A stretch of DNA of 22,060 nucleotides from Bacteroidales bacterium (GCA_029938185.1 JAOZVK010000029.1:1-22060); one strand, 5' to 3'. Numbered from the stretch's first letter, positions 1 to 7,898 are shown. Numbers and translations: made by a program. The notes: generated from the sequence alone by a model not told the origin.

Positions 1-176
1 ATAGATGATTCTGTTTCTTAACTAATTTTATGTGTTTTTGTGCAACATTTAAGTATTTTCATTTGAATGTTAATTTAAATAAGTTTAGATTTTTTTAATA
101 AAAGATAATAATTAACTTCAATTATAATATTAAAAACTTAAATTGCAAAATTTATTATTTTTTTTTAACTTCGTAA

Positions 177-305
177 AGTAGAAATAATCATAAAAAATTT
201 AAAGCTGGCAAAAGAAAAGGAAAAACTCCTATGGAAATTGCAACAAATTCTATTCAAAATGAAGATTGGAAAGAATTGTTAATGAAAAAAATAAACTTGA
301 GTTAA
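177..305 (+). pseudogene. C-terminal remnant of an unidentified (possibly transposase-type) gene
   Basis: A frame opens after a TAA at 174-176 and closes at TAA 303-305. It encodes about 42 residues including GKRKGKTPMEIAT followed by NEDWKELLMKKINLS. The residue mix is more protein-like than the surrounding AT-rich noise, and a terminator-like hairpin follows within 10 bases of the stop, as expected for a real gene end. There is no start codon or upstream coding sequence, so it is a remnant or chance. From memory the R-K-G-K-(T/S)-P-(M)-E-I motif recalls C-termini of some integrase or transposase proteins, but I cannot name a family. Confidence 0.35.
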
Positions 306-308
306 AAA

Positions 309-335
309 ATAAAATCAAGTTTCTTGAATTTTTTT
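309..335 (+). terminator. Terminator-like hairpin after the left-edge remnant
   Basis: TCAAG (315-319) and CTTGA (323-327) pair around a three-T loop. An upstream A run faces a seven-T run at 329-335, which can extend the stem after one mismatch. The stem is short and AT-rich, so termination strength is uncertain. Its position directly after the stop at 303-305 is the main support. Confidence 0.4.
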
Positions 336-574
336 ATATTTATTTTTTTTTCTATTTTGGCAACATGTTATGGCTATGCCTTTTTTTGAAAAAAAGTGTA
401 AACTACTTTTTATTGTTTATGAAAATTGCCGAAATATGTAAACAAAATTTAAAAAATATAATTATAAACTTATTTTTTATAAAATAAATAAATGTTTAAA
501 TAATAGAATATCAATAAAATAGCAATATAGTAAAAAAAAAAAATATATTTTATGCAAAATATATTGAAAAAATA

Positions 575-604
575 TTGTCATCAATAAAATATCTTATACC
601 TTTG
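575..604 (+). promoter_or_regulatory. Candidate Bacteroidota-type promoter for rpsL and the ribosomal cluster
   Basis: TTG at 575-577 and TACCTTTG at 597-604 match the Bacteroidota promoter pattern (TTG near -33, TAnnTTTG near -7) with 19 bases between the boxes. This predicts a transcription start near 609-612 and a leader of about 40 bases before the rpsL ATG at 650. It is the only place in the 1-649 region where I found both boxes at acceptable spacing. It presumably drives at least rpsL-rpsG and probably much of the cluster. Confidence 0.6.
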
Positions 605-649
605 CGAACCTAAAATTTATTAAAATATATTTAACAATTTATAGTTTTT

Positions 650-1033
650 ATGCCTACAATTCAACAATTAGTAAGAAAAGGAAGGAAAAGGAAACAGGAA
701 AAAAGTAAAGCTCCTGCTTTAGATTCATGTCCTCAAAAACGAGGGGTTTGTGTAAGAGTATATACAACTACTCCAAAGAAGCCTAATTCAGCAATGAGAA
801 AAGTAGCAAGAGTAAGATTAACTAATGGAAAAGAAGTTAATGCATATATTCCTGGAGAAGGACACAATTTACAAGAACACTCAATTGTATTAATCAGAGG
901 AGGAAGAGTAAAAGATTTGCCAGGAGTAAGATACCATTTAATAAGAGGTGCTCTTGATACAACAGGTGTTGAAGGAAGAACACAACGGCGTTCAAAATAC
1001 GGTACTAAAAAACCAAAAGTGAAAAAAAAATAG
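650..1033 (+). CDS. rpsL: 30S ribosomal protein uS12
   Basis: uS12 sits at the decoding centre of the 30S subunit and helps control tRNA selection accuracy. The 127-residue product has the family length. The TPKKPNSAMRK motif (41-51) and the RVKDLPGVRYH motif (86-96) are intact. Lys43 and Lys88, the positions where substitutions classically give streptomycin resistance, are both lysine, so the sequence looks streptomycin-sensitive at these sites. Asp89 corresponds to the residue methylthiolated by RimO in E. coli. The ATG at 650 is preceded by AT-rich sequence with no Shine-Dalgarno. It is the first gene of the cluster, 26 bases before rpsG. Confidence 0.98.
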   Translation: MPTIQQLVRKGRKRKQEKSKAPALDSCPQKRGVCVRVYTTTPKKPNSAMRKVARVRLTNGKEVNAYIPGEGHNLQEHSIVLIRGGRVKDLPGVRYHLIRGALDTTGVEGRTQRRSKYGTKKPKVKKK

Positions 1034-1059
1034 TTTGAAATCATTGAATTGAAATTAAA

Positions 1060-1536
1060 ATGAGAAAAACAAAACCAAAAAAGAGAAGACTTTTACCAGA
1101 TCCAAAGTTTAATGATACTTTAGCTACTAGATTTGTAAATGATTTAATGCTTGATGGAAAAAAGCATAAATCATACAAAATTTTCTATGATGCATTAGAA
1201 ATTGTGAAAGTTAAAACTGAAAAATCAGGGAAAACACCACTAGAAGTTTGGAAAAAAGCTTTAGAAAACATAACACCTTCTGTTGAAGTTAAAAGTAGAA
1301 GAGTTGGTGGAGCAACATTTCAAGTTCCAATGGAGATAAGACCTAGTAGAAAAGTATCTATCAGTATCAAAAATATGATAAAGTTTGCTAGGAAAAGAAG
1401 TGGAAGGTCAATGGCCGAAAAATTAAGTGCAGAGATTGTTGCTGCATTTAATGATGAAGGTGGAGCATTCAAAAGAAAAGAAGATATTCATAAAATGGCA
1501 GATGCAAACAAAGCTTTTGCACATTTTAGATTTTAA
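1060..1536 (+). CDS. rpsG: 30S ribosomal protein uS7
   Basis: uS7 nucleates assembly of the 30S head by binding the 3' major domain of 16S rRNA, and it lies near the E site. The product has 158 residues. The basic N-terminus MRKTKPKKRR and the beta-hairpin motif SRRVGGATFQVP (79-90) are typical. In E. coli this protein represses its own operon, but no equivalent mRNA site is recognisable here. The gap to fusA (128 bases) is by far the longest inside the cluster, which suggests a processing or regulatory boundary after this gene. Confidence 0.97.
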   Translation: MRKTKPKKRRLLPDPKFNDTLATRFVNDLMLDGKKHKSYKIFYDALEIVKVKTEKSGKTPLEVWKKALENITPSVEVKSRRVGGATFQVPMEIRPSRKVSISIKNMIKFARKRSGRSMAEKLSAEIVAAFNDEGGAFKRKEDIHKMADANKAFAHFRF

Positions 1537-1572
1537 TTAAGTTATAGTGAGTACCCATGCAAAAGTATTATC

Positions 1573-1580
1573 TAAATTTG
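1573..1580 (+). promoter_or_regulatory. Possible -7 box of an internal promoter before fusA
   Basis: TAAATTTG at 1573-1580 matches the Bacteroidota -7 consensus TAnnTTTG exactly, but no TTG or TTTG lies at the expected distance upstream (about 1549-1555). By base composition such a match has roughly a one in ten chance of occurring in this gap. It is recorded because it lies in the only long gap in the cluster; the implied leader would be about 75 bases. Confidence 0.2.
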
Positions 1581-1634
1581 TATAGGTTTCTTTTAGATTT
1601 ATAATTAATTTAATCATTCGTAAGCAACTAAAAC

Positions 1635-1664
1635 AGGTCGAAGACCTTGTACTATTTTATAGTA
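1635..1664 (+). promoter_or_regulatory. Two adjacent hairpins abutting the fusA start codon
   Basis: AGGTC-GAA-GACCT (1635-1647) is followed after two bases by TACTAT-TTT-ATAGTA (1650-1664), and the fusA ATG begins at 1665. Both arms are perfect. Bacteroidota start sites are normally unstructured and A-rich, so a stem ending on the base before ATG is unusual. It could modulate EF-G synthesis or be leftover repeat sequence; a second copy of the first hairpin lies at 20416-20428. Confidence 0.45.
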
Positions 1665-3770
1665 ATGACTCAAGAATTAAAAAATACTAGAAATATAGGT
1701 ATTATGGCTCATATAGATGCCGGTAAAACTACAACTACTGAACGTATATTGTACTATACTGGTATTACCCATAGAATTGGAGAAGTTCATGATGGAGCTG
1801 CTACAATGGATTGGATGATACAAGAGCAAGAAAGAGGAATTACTATTACATCAGCTGCAACAACTACATATTGGAATCATAAAGACAAGGATTTTAAAAT
1901 AAATATTATTGATACTCCAGGACATGTCGATTTTACAGTAGAAGTAGAAAGATCGCTTAGAGTTCTTGATGGTGCTGTAGCAGTTTTTTGTGCAGTAGGA
2001 GGGGTTGAGCCTCAATCTGAGACAGTTTGGAGACAAGCCGATAAATACAATGTACCACGTATAGCATTTGTAAATAAAATGGATAGAGTTGGTGCCGATT
2101 TTTTCCGTGTTGTAAACGAAATAAAAGAAAAACTCGGAGCAAAAGCAGTACCATTTCAAATACCAATTGGTTCTGAAGAAGATTTTATTGGCGTAATCGA
2201 TTTGATTGAGCGTGAAGCTATAATTTGGACTGAAGACGATGAGAAGGGCGTAAATTTTGAATATAAACCAATTCCAGACAATTTAGTAGACTTAGCAGAA
2301 GAATGGAGAGAATATTTGGTTGAAACTGTAGTTGAGTCTGATGATGAGTTACTTGAACGTTTTCTTGAAGATGGAGATTCTATAACAACTGATGAGTTTT
2401 TTCAAGCAGCCCGAAAAGAAGTTATAAATTTGAATATTGTTCCTGTAATGTGTGGTTCAGCATTCAAAAACAAAGGGATACAAAATTTATTAGATACAAT
2501 TGTACTATTATTACCAAGCCCAGTGGATATTGGCGCAATAAAGGGAATTGTACCTAATAACAAAAAAGAAATTGAAAGATTGCCTAATCCAAATGAACCA
2601 CTTACAGCTTTAGCTTTTAAAATAGCAGTGGATTCATTTGTAGGGAAGCTTGCATATCTAAGAGTATACTCTGGAACAATTAAATCGGGAGAATTTGTTT
2701 ACAATCCTAGAACAAAAAAAAATACAAGAATATCACGGATATATCAAATGCATGCAAATAAGCAAAAAGCTCTGAATGTTATTGAGGCAGGAGATATTTG
2801 TGCAGTTGTAGGATTAAATGATATAAGAACAGGAGATACATTATCTGATAAAGCCAAGCCGGTCATATTAGAATCAATGATATTTCCCGAGCCTGTAATT
2901 GGTGTTGCAGTTGAACCCAGAACACAAAAAGATATTGATAAATTAGCAATTGCACTAAACAAATTATCTGAAGAAGATCCGACATTTGTAGTTAATGTTG
3001 ATAATGATAGTGGACAAACAATTATTAGTGGGATGGGCGAACTTCATCTTGAGATTCTTATTGATAGACTAAAAAGAGAATTCAATATTGAATGTAATCA
3101 AGGTGTTCCTCATGTAACATACAAAGAAGCTATAACAAAAATAGTTAAGCATAATCAAGTATTTAAAAAGCAAACTGGGGGAAAAGGCAAATATGCTGAT
3201 ATTTCTGTAGTGTTATCACCTACTGATGAAACTGAAAAAGGATTACAATTTATTGACAAAACAAAAGGTGGAGTAATACCAAAAGAATTTATACTCGCAA
3301 TAAAAAAAGGATTTAAACAAGCTATGTTAAATGGTCCCTTAGCTGGTTTTCAAATGCATAGTGTTAAAGTTGAGTTGATTGATGGAAATTACCATAATGT
3401 AGATTCCGATTCATTGTCTTTTGAAATAGCAGCTAAATTAGCATTTAAAGAAGCTACTCTTAAAGCAGCCCCTATATTACTGGAGCCTATTATGTCAGCA
3501 GAAATACTAACACCTGAAGAATATATGGGCGATGTTGTTTCTGATTTAAATAGAAGAAGGGCGCAAATTGAAGGTATGGATGAAAAAACAGGAGTCAAAG
3601 TTATTAAATCAAAAGTACCTTTATCCGAAAAATTTGGATATGTTACAACATTAAGAACAATTACTTCTGGTAGAGGATCTCATTCAATGGAATTTTCTCA
3701 TTATGACGTAGTTCCTGCTAATATTTCAAAAAAAGTTATTGATAATATAAAAGGTGTATTTTGTTTCTAA
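1665..3770 (+). CDS. fusA: Elongation factor G
   Basis: EF-G is the translational GTPase that drives tRNA-mRNA translocation and, with RRF, splits post-termination ribosomes. From the ATG at 1665 it has 701 residues, a normal length. The G1 motif AHIDAGKT (15-22), switch I RGITITSAAT (57-66), G3 DTPGHVD (83-89) and G4 NKMD (137-140) are all intact. The C-terminal domain IV/V region ends with the family-like RTITSGRGSHSMEFSHY. A TTG at 1647 is in frame but lies inside the first leader hairpin and adds six unconserved residues, so I prefer 1665. The gene is followed 28 bases later by rpsJ with no tuf gene, the Bacteroidota arrangement. Its 128-base leader may give it separate control. Confidence 0.98.
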   Translation: MTQELKNTRNIGIMAHIDAGKTTTTERILYYTGITHRIGEVHDGAATMDWMIQEQERGITITSAATTTYWNHKDKDFKINIIDTPGHVDFTVEVERSLRVLDGAVAVFCAVGGVEPQSETVWRQADKYNVPRIAFVNKMDRVGADFFRVVNEIKEKLGAKAVPFQIPIGSEEDFIGVIDLIEREAIIWTEDDEKGVNFEYKPIPDNLVDLAEEWREYLVETVVESDDELLERFLEDGDSITTDEFFQAARKEVINLNIVPVMCGSAFKNKGIQNLLDTIVLLLPSPVDIGAIKGIVPNNKKEIERLPNPNEPLTALAFKIAVDSFVGKLAYLRVYSGTIKSGEFVYNPRTKKNTRISRIYQMHANKQKALNVIEAGDICAVVGLNDIRTGDTLSDKAKPVILESMIFPEPVIGVAVEPRTQKDIDKLAIALNKLSEEDPTFVVNVDNDSGQTIISGMGELHLEILIDRLKREFNIECNQGVPHVTYKEAITKIVKHNQVFKKQTGGKGKYADISVVLSPTDETEKGLQFIDKTKGGVIPKEFILAIKKGFKQAMLNGPLAGFQMHSVKVELIDGNYHNVDSDSLSFEIAAKLAFKEATLKAAPILLEPIMSAEILTPEEYMGDVVSDLNRRRAQIEGMDEKTGVKVIKSKVPLSEKFGYVTTLRTITSGRGSHSMEFSHYDVVPANISKKVIDNIKGVFCF

Positions 3771-3798
3771 AAATATAATACAACATAATTAAGCTAAT

Positions 3799-4104
3799 AT
3801 GAGTCAAAAGATTCGAATAAAATTAAAATCATACGATCATAATTTGGTAGACAATTCTGCTGAAAAGATTGTGAAAACTGTAAAATCTACAGGTGCTGTA
3901 GTTAATGGTCCAATACCGTTACCTACACATAAAAGAATATTTACTGTACTAAAATCACCATTTGTAAATAAAAAAGCCAGAGAGCAATTTCAATTGTCAT
4001 CTTTTAAGAGGTTAATTGATATATATAGTTCAACACCAAAAACTATTGATGCTCTTATGAAATTAGAATTACCTAGTGGTGTAGAAGTCGAAATTAAAGT
4101 TTAA
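3799..4104 (+). CDS. rpsJ: 30S ribosomal protein uS10
   Basis: uS10 belongs to the 30S head and, outside the ribosome, forms a complex with NusB in rRNA transcription antitermination. The 101-residue product has KIRIKLKSYDHNLVD at the N-terminus and the loop region PLPTHKRIFTVLKSPFVNKK, followed by the conserved RLIDIY segment; these are family hallmarks. In E. coli it opens the S10 operon. Here it follows fusA by 28 bases, so the str and S10 operons appear joined. No long structured S10 leader is present in that gap, so uL4-type attenuation of the E. coli kind is unlikely at this point. Confidence 0.97.
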   Translation: MSQKIRIKLKSYDHNLVDNSAEKIVKTVKSTGAVVNGPIPLPTHKRIFTVLKSPFVNKKAREQFQLSSFKRLIDIYSSTPKTIDALMKLELPSGVEVEIKV

Positions 4105-4114
4105 AAATAAGAAA

Positions 4115-4732
4115 ATGCCTGGATTAATTGGAAAAAAAATCGGAATGACTTCCGTTTTCAGTACCGATGGAAAAAATATTCCATGTACTGTTTTAGAAGT
4201 AGGTCCTTGTATAGTAAGCCAGATTAAGACAAAAGAAAAAGAAGGCTATAATTCTATTCAATTATCTTATGATGAGAAGAAAGAAAAAAGAACCAATAAA
4301 CCTGAAATAGGTCATTTCAAAAAAGCAAAAACAACACCAAAAAAGAAAGTTGTTGAATTTGAAGAAAATGTTGATGATTGGAATCTTGGTGACATTATTA
4401 CTGTCGATTACTTTAGTGATGATACATGGGTAGATGTTTCTGGAATATCAAAGGGTAAAGGTTTTCAGGGAGTTGTCAAAAGACATGGTTTTCATGGTGT
4501 AGGTGGTCAAACTCATGGACAACATAATAGAAATAGAGCACCTGGGTCTATTGGCGCATCATCATATCCTTCAAGAGTTTTTAAAGGAATGAGAATGGCA
4601 GGACAAACAGGTAATAAAAAGGTGAAAATCTTAAACCTTAAAATTGTTAAATTAATACTGGAAAAAAACCTTATGGTATTAAAAGGTTCTGTACCCGGAG
4701 CAAAAGGATCATATTTAATTATTGAAAAGTAA
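4115..4732 (+). CDS. rplC: 50S ribosomal protein uL3
   Basis: uL3 is an early assembly protein of the 50S subunit whose long loop reaches the peptidyl transferase centre. The product has 205 residues. GKKIGMTSVF (6-15) marks the N-terminus, and the central loop GQTHGQHN (131-138) includes the region where PrmB methylates a glutamine in E. coli. PGSIGASSYPSRVFKGMRMAG (starting at 143) is the conserved loop tip. The stop codon overlaps the rplD start in a TAATG junction at 4730-4734, which implies translational coupling of uL3 and uL4. Confidence 0.97.
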   Translation: MPGLIGKKIGMTSVFSTDGKNIPCTVLEVGPCIVSQIKTKEKEGYNSIQLSYDEKKEKRTNKPEIGHFKKAKTTPKKKVVEFEENVDDWNLGDIITVDYFSDDTWVDVSGISKGKGFQGVVKRHGFHGVGGQTHGQHNRNRAPGSIGASSYPSRVFKGMRMAGQTGNKKVKILNLKIVKLILEKNLMVLKGSVPGAKGSYLIIEK

Positions 4733-5355
4733 TGGAACTATCAGTTTATAATACAACGGGAGAAGATACTGGTAAAAAAGTCGAGCTTAATGATTCGATT
4801 TTTGGAGTAGAACCAAATGACCATGCTATATATTTAGATGTAAAACAATATATGGCTAATAGTCGTCAAGGCACACATAAAACAAAAGAAAGAGCAGAAA
4901 TTACTGGAAGTACCCGAAAAATAAAAAAACAAAAAGGTACAGGTACTGCAAGAGCTGGGAGTATAAAATCTCCTATATTTAGAGGTGGAGGTAGAGTTTT
5001 TGGTCCTAGACCTCGAAGCTATAACTTCAAGTTAAACAAAAAGTTAAAAAAATTAGCTAGGAGATCTGCTTTAGCATATAAAGTTAAGTCAGACAGTATT
5101 ATTATCTTGGAAAACTTCAATTTTGAACAACCAAAAACTAAAGATTTTATAAATTTGAAAAAAAATTTAAAAATAAATGATAAAAAATCACTTTTTGTTT
5201 TACCAGTTCAAAATAAAAACATATATTTGTCCTCACGAAATTTGAAAAAATCAAAGGTAATAAGTGTATCTGAATTAAATACATATGATATAATGAACTC
5301 AACATCTTTGGTTTTTGTTGAAAGTTCTATGGATATTTTAGTAAAAATGTTTTAA
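4732..5355 (+). CDS. rplD: 50S ribosomal protein uL4
   Basis: uL4 binds 23S rRNA domain I and sends a loop into the peptide exit tunnel, where together with uL22 it forms the constriction. In the 207-residue product the tunnel-loop segment shows QKGTGTARAG (67-76) and RGGGRVFGPRPR (84-95). The gene starts inside the rplC stop codon. In E. coli uL4 is also the repressor of the S10 operon; whether that holds here cannot be read from the sequence. The C-terminal half is more divergent and lysine-rich, as expected in an AT-rich genome. Confidence 0.97.
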   Translation: MELSVYNTTGEDTGKKVELNDSIFGVEPNDHAIYLDVKQYMANSRQGTHKTKERAEITGSTRKIKKQKGTGTARAGSIKSPIFRGGGRVFGPRPRSYNFKLNKKLKKLARRSALAYKVKSDSIIILENFNFEQPKTKDFINLKKNLKINDKKSLFVLPVQNKNIYLSSRNLKKSKVISVSELNTYDIMNSTSLVFVESSMDILVKMF

Positions 5356-5357
5356 AA

Positions 5358-5648
5358 ATGGAAGTAATAGTAAGGCCAATAGTTACAGAGAAAATGACTG
5401 AGCAAGGCGAAAAAGATAATCGTTTTGGCTTCATTGTAGATAAAAGAGCCAATAAAATACAAATTAAAAAGGCTGTTGAGAAAATGTATGGTGTAACTGT
5501 AGAATCGGTAAATACCATGATATACGGAGGAAAGAGAAAATCGCGATATACTAAAACAGGAGTAGTTTCTGGAAAAGAAAAAGCATATAAAAAGGCGATT
5601 ATTACATTAGTCGAAAATGACACAATTGATTTTTATAGCAATATTTAA
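5358..5648 (+). CDS. rplW: 50S ribosomal protein uL23
   Basis: uL23 surrounds the exit of the peptide tunnel and provides the docking site for trigger factor and SRP. The 96-residue product starts MEVIVRPIVTEKMT, matching the family N-terminus. It also has the IQIKKAVEKMYGVTVESVNT segment and a basic GGKRKSRYTKTG loop, followed by the final beta strand. It begins two bases after the rplD stop, which fits tight co-translation within the S10 block. Confidence 0.96.
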   Translation: MEVIVRPIVTEKMTEQGEKDNRFGFIVDKRANKIQIKKAVEKMYGVTVESVNTMIYGGKRKSRYTKTGVVSGKEKAYKKAIITLVENDTIDFYSNI

Positions 5649-5653
5649 ATAAA

Positions 5654-6490
5654 ATGGCTGTACGAAAAATAAAACCTATAACACCTGGTCAAAGAAGAAA
5701 AGTTATTTGTACTTTTGATGATATTTCCAATGTACCACCTGAAAAATCTTTATTAAAATCAAAGAAAAGATCAGGCGGAAGGAATAATACCGGGAAAATG
5801 ACGATGCGATATATTGGTGGTGGTCATAAAAAAAGGTACAGAGTAGTTGATTTTATAAGAGAAAAAGAAGGAATACCAGCTAAAGTTAAAACTATAGAAT
5901 ATGACCCAAATAGGACAGCAAGAATAGCACTTATTAGCTATGCTGATGGCGAAAAGAGGTATATTCTGGCTCCAAATGGATTAAAAGTAGGTCAAGAAAT
6001 TGTTTCTGGTAAAGGAATTCTTCCTGAAATAGGAAATACCTTGTACCTTTCTGAAATTCCATTGGGAACAATAATACACAATATAGAGTTGTATCCTCAA
6101 AAAGGAGGTATCCTTGCAAGAAGTGCTGGTGCATATGCTCAACTAACATCAAGAGATGGTAAGTATGCAATTATTAAACTGCCTTCTGGAGAGTCAAGAA
6201 TGATATTAGTAACATGCAAAGCTACAATAGGATCGGTATCGAACTCAGATCATGCACTCGAAAAATCAGGTAAAGCTGGACGTTCAAGATGGCTAGGAGT
6301 TAGACCTAGAGTAAGGGGAGTAGCTATGAACCCAGTTGATCATCCAATGGGTGGAGGTGAAGGAAAATCTTCAGGTGGTCATCCAAGGTCAAGAACTGGA
6401 GTTTTTGCCAAAGGATACAAAACCAGAGAAAAGAAAAAGGCTTCTAATAGATATATTGTGGAAAAAAGAAAAACCAAAAAAAGAAAATAG
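5654..6490 (+). CDS. rplB: 50S ribosomal protein uL2
   Basis: uL2 is required for subunit association and for the peptidyl transferase centre. The 278-residue product carries GGRNNTGKMTMRYIGGGHKK (41-60) in its N-terminal RNA-binding domain. The C-terminal loop is GVAMNPVDHPMGGGEG; His230 aligns with the conserved E. coli His229. Methionine rather than histidine after DHP is the form I recall from Bacteroidota. The C-terminus ends in a strongly basic tail (EKRKTKKRK). It starts 5 bases after rplW. Confidence 0.97.
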   Translation: MAVRKIKPITPGQRRKVICTFDDISNVPPEKSLLKSKKRSGGRNNTGKMTMRYIGGGHKKRYRVVDFIREKEGIPAKVKTIEYDPNRTARIALISYADGEKRYILAPNGLKVGQEIVSGKGILPEIGNTLYLSEIPLGTIIHNIELYPQKGGILARSAGAYAQLTSRDGKYAIIKLPSGESRMILVTCKATIGSVSNSDHALEKSGKAGRSRWLGVRPRVRGVAMNPVDHPMGGGEGKSSGGHPRSRTGVFAKGYKTREKKKASNRYIVEKRKTKKRK

Positions 6491-6507
6491 TTAAATAATT
6501 GTATAGT

Positions 6508-6777
6508 ATGAGTCGATCATTAAAAAAAGGACCGTTTATAAACTATAAACTTGAGAAGAAAGTCTTAGCAATGAATGAATCTGGTAAAAAATCAGTTATA
6601 AAAACTTGGGCTAGAGCCTCAATGATTTCACCTGATTTTGTCGGTTATACGATTGCTGTTCATAATGGAAATAAATTTATTCCAGTTTACATTACCGAGA
6701 ATATGGTAGGACACAAGCTTGGCGAATTTGCTCCAACTAGAACATTTAGAGGACACGCAGGTAATAAAAAGAAATAA
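6508..6777 (+). CDS. rpsS: 30S ribosomal protein uS19
   Basis: uS19 lies in the 30S head and contacts the A-site finger in bridge B1a. The 89-residue product begins MSRSLKKGPFINYKLEKKV and contains the signature NGNKFIPVYITENMVGHKLG followed by FAPTRTFRGH. I start at the ATG at 6508, since MSRSLKKGP is the conserved N-terminus. An in-frame TTG at 6499 would add only MYS. The usual order with rplB before and rplV after is kept. Confidence 0.97.
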   Translation: MSRSLKKGPFINYKLEKKVLAMNESGKKSVIKTWARASMISPDFVGYTIAVHNGNKFIPVYITENMVGHKLGEFAPTRTFRGHAGNKKK

Positions 6778-6804
6778 TAGAACATTTAGGAAAAATAATT
6801 TGAT

Positions 6805-7197
6805 ATGGCATCAAGAAAAGAAAAAAGGGCTGATAAGATAAAAAAGTCTAAGAAAAAAAAATACTTCGCGGTATTAAAAAATTGTCCTTCTTCACCTCGA
6901 AAAATGCGACTAGTTGCTGATTTGGTAAGAGGAGTTGAGGTAAATGAGGCTTTAGATGTGTTAAAATTTAGTCCTAAAGAAGCTTCACGTAAACTTGAGA
7001 AATTAGTGAGATCAGCAATTGCTAATTGGCAAACAAAAAATGAAGGTGTAAGAATAGAAGATAGCAATCTTTATATTAAAGAAGTGTATGTTGATTCAGC
7101 TCGTATTTTAAAACGTTTGCGCCCAGCTCCACAAGGAAGAGCTCATAGAATAAGAAAGCGATCGAATCATGTAACAGTAATATTAGACAGTAAATAA
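6805..7197 (+). CDS. rplV: 50S ribosomal protein uL22
   Basis: uL22 extends a long beta-hairpin through the wall of the peptide exit tunnel and is a target site for macrolide-resistance mutations. The product has 130 residues, longer than the roughly 110 of E. coli because of a lysine-rich N-terminal extension (1-20) common in Bacteroidota. PRKMRLVADLVRG (31-43) and the hairpin region RLRPAPQGRAHRIRKRSNH (104-122) are clear. No deletion is seen in the hairpin tip. Confidence 0.97.
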   Translation: MASRKEKRADKIKKSKKKKYFAVLKNCPSSPRKMRLVADLVRGVEVNEALDVLKFSPKEASRKLEKLVRSAIANWQTKNEGVRIEDSNLYIKEVYVDSARILKRLRPAPQGRAHRIRKRSNHVTVILDSK

Positions 7198-7208
7198 AAT
7201 TAATATAA

Positions 7209-7898
7209 ATGGGACAAAAATGTAATCCAATAAGCAATAGACTTGGTATTATCAGAGGATGGGAATCAAATTGGTATGGAGGAAAAGATTATTCCAGTAA
7301 GTTAGTAGAAGATAATAAAATAAGACGTTATTTGAAAGCAAGACTAGCTAAAGCTAGTATATCAAAAATAGTAATTGAACGTACCTTGAAATTAATAACT
7401 GTTACTGTTTATACGTCAAGACCAGGCATAATTATTGGTAAAGGAGGACAAGAGGTTGATAAGCTTAAAGAAGAGCTGAAAAAGACTACTAATAAAGATG
7501 TACAAATAAATATTTTTGAAATAAAAAGACCTGAGCTTGATGCTATAATAGTAGGAAATAATATTGCAAGACAAATTGAAGGTAAAATTGCTTACAGAAG
7601 AGCTATCAAGACTGCAGTTGCTTCGACAATGAGAATGGGAGCTGAAGGTATAAAAATATTAGTTTCAGGTAGGTTAAATGGAGCTGAAATGGCACGTTCC
7701 GAAATGTATAAAGAGGGTCGAACCCCTTTGCACACATTAAGAGCCGATATAGATTACTCTGTAACAGAAGCTCATACCAAAGTTGGTGTTGTGGGAATAA
7801 AAGTGTGGATATGTAAAGGTGAAGTTTACGGTAAAAGAGACTTGTCTCCTAACATTGGTATGAAAAAACAAAGAGGTTTTAAAAATAGAGGAAAATAG
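7209..7898 (+). CDS. rpsC: 30S ribosomal protein uS3
   Basis: uS3 lines the mRNA entry channel and contributes to helicase activity. The product has 229 residues. It starts MGQKCNPISNRLGI, has a type II KH domain with the IIIGKGGQEVDKL loop (75-87), and a C-terminal domain with SGRLNGAEMARSE and GVVGIKVWICKGEVYG. All are diagnostic. It follows rplV by 11 bases and precedes rplP by 17. Confidence 0.97.
   Translation: MGQKCNPISNRLGIIRGWESNWYGGKDYSSKLVEDNKIRRYLKARLAKASISKIVIERTLKLITVTVYTSRPGIIIGKGGQEVDKLKEELKKTTNKDVQINIFEIKRPELDAIIVGNNIARQIEGKIAYRRAIKTAVASTMRMGAEGIKILVSGRLNGAEMARSEMYKEGRTPLHTLRADIDYSVTEAHTKVGVVGIKVWICKGEVYGKRDLSPNIGMKKQRGFKNRGK

Larger units (their letters stand above)
1..649. 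other. AT-rich gene-poor region upstream of the ribosomal cluster
   Basis: This stretch is extremely AT-rich, with many A and T runs, and holds no intact gene that I can support. Its contents are a 43-codon C-terminal gene remnant (177-305), a terminator-like hairpin just after it (311-335), an A/T palindrome of seven T, one G and seven A (381-395), and a promoter candidate (575-604) serving rpsL. In many Bacteroidota rpoB-rpoC lies directly before rpsL; no trace of rpoC is visible here. A 73-codon frame at 266-487 starts with TTG and encodes mostly F, K, I and Y, as expected from AT-rich noncoding DNA. Confidence 0.6.

Noticed and set aside
381..395. Seven-T, G, seven-A palindrome
   Set aside because: Such A/T runs are common in this base composition and carry no further signal.
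266..487. 73-codon + strand frame starting with TTG
   Set aside because: It is rich in F, I, K, Y and L from homopolymer runs, has no start context, and overlaps a better-supported remnant in another frame.
1583..1590. TAGGTTTC as a -7 box before fusA
   Set aside because: The last base mismatches TAnnTTTG and no TTG lies at the right distance upstream.
1647..1664. TTG start extending fusA by six residues
   Set aside because: The added residues are not conserved and lie in the hairpin region; the EF-G N-terminus fits the ATG at 1665.
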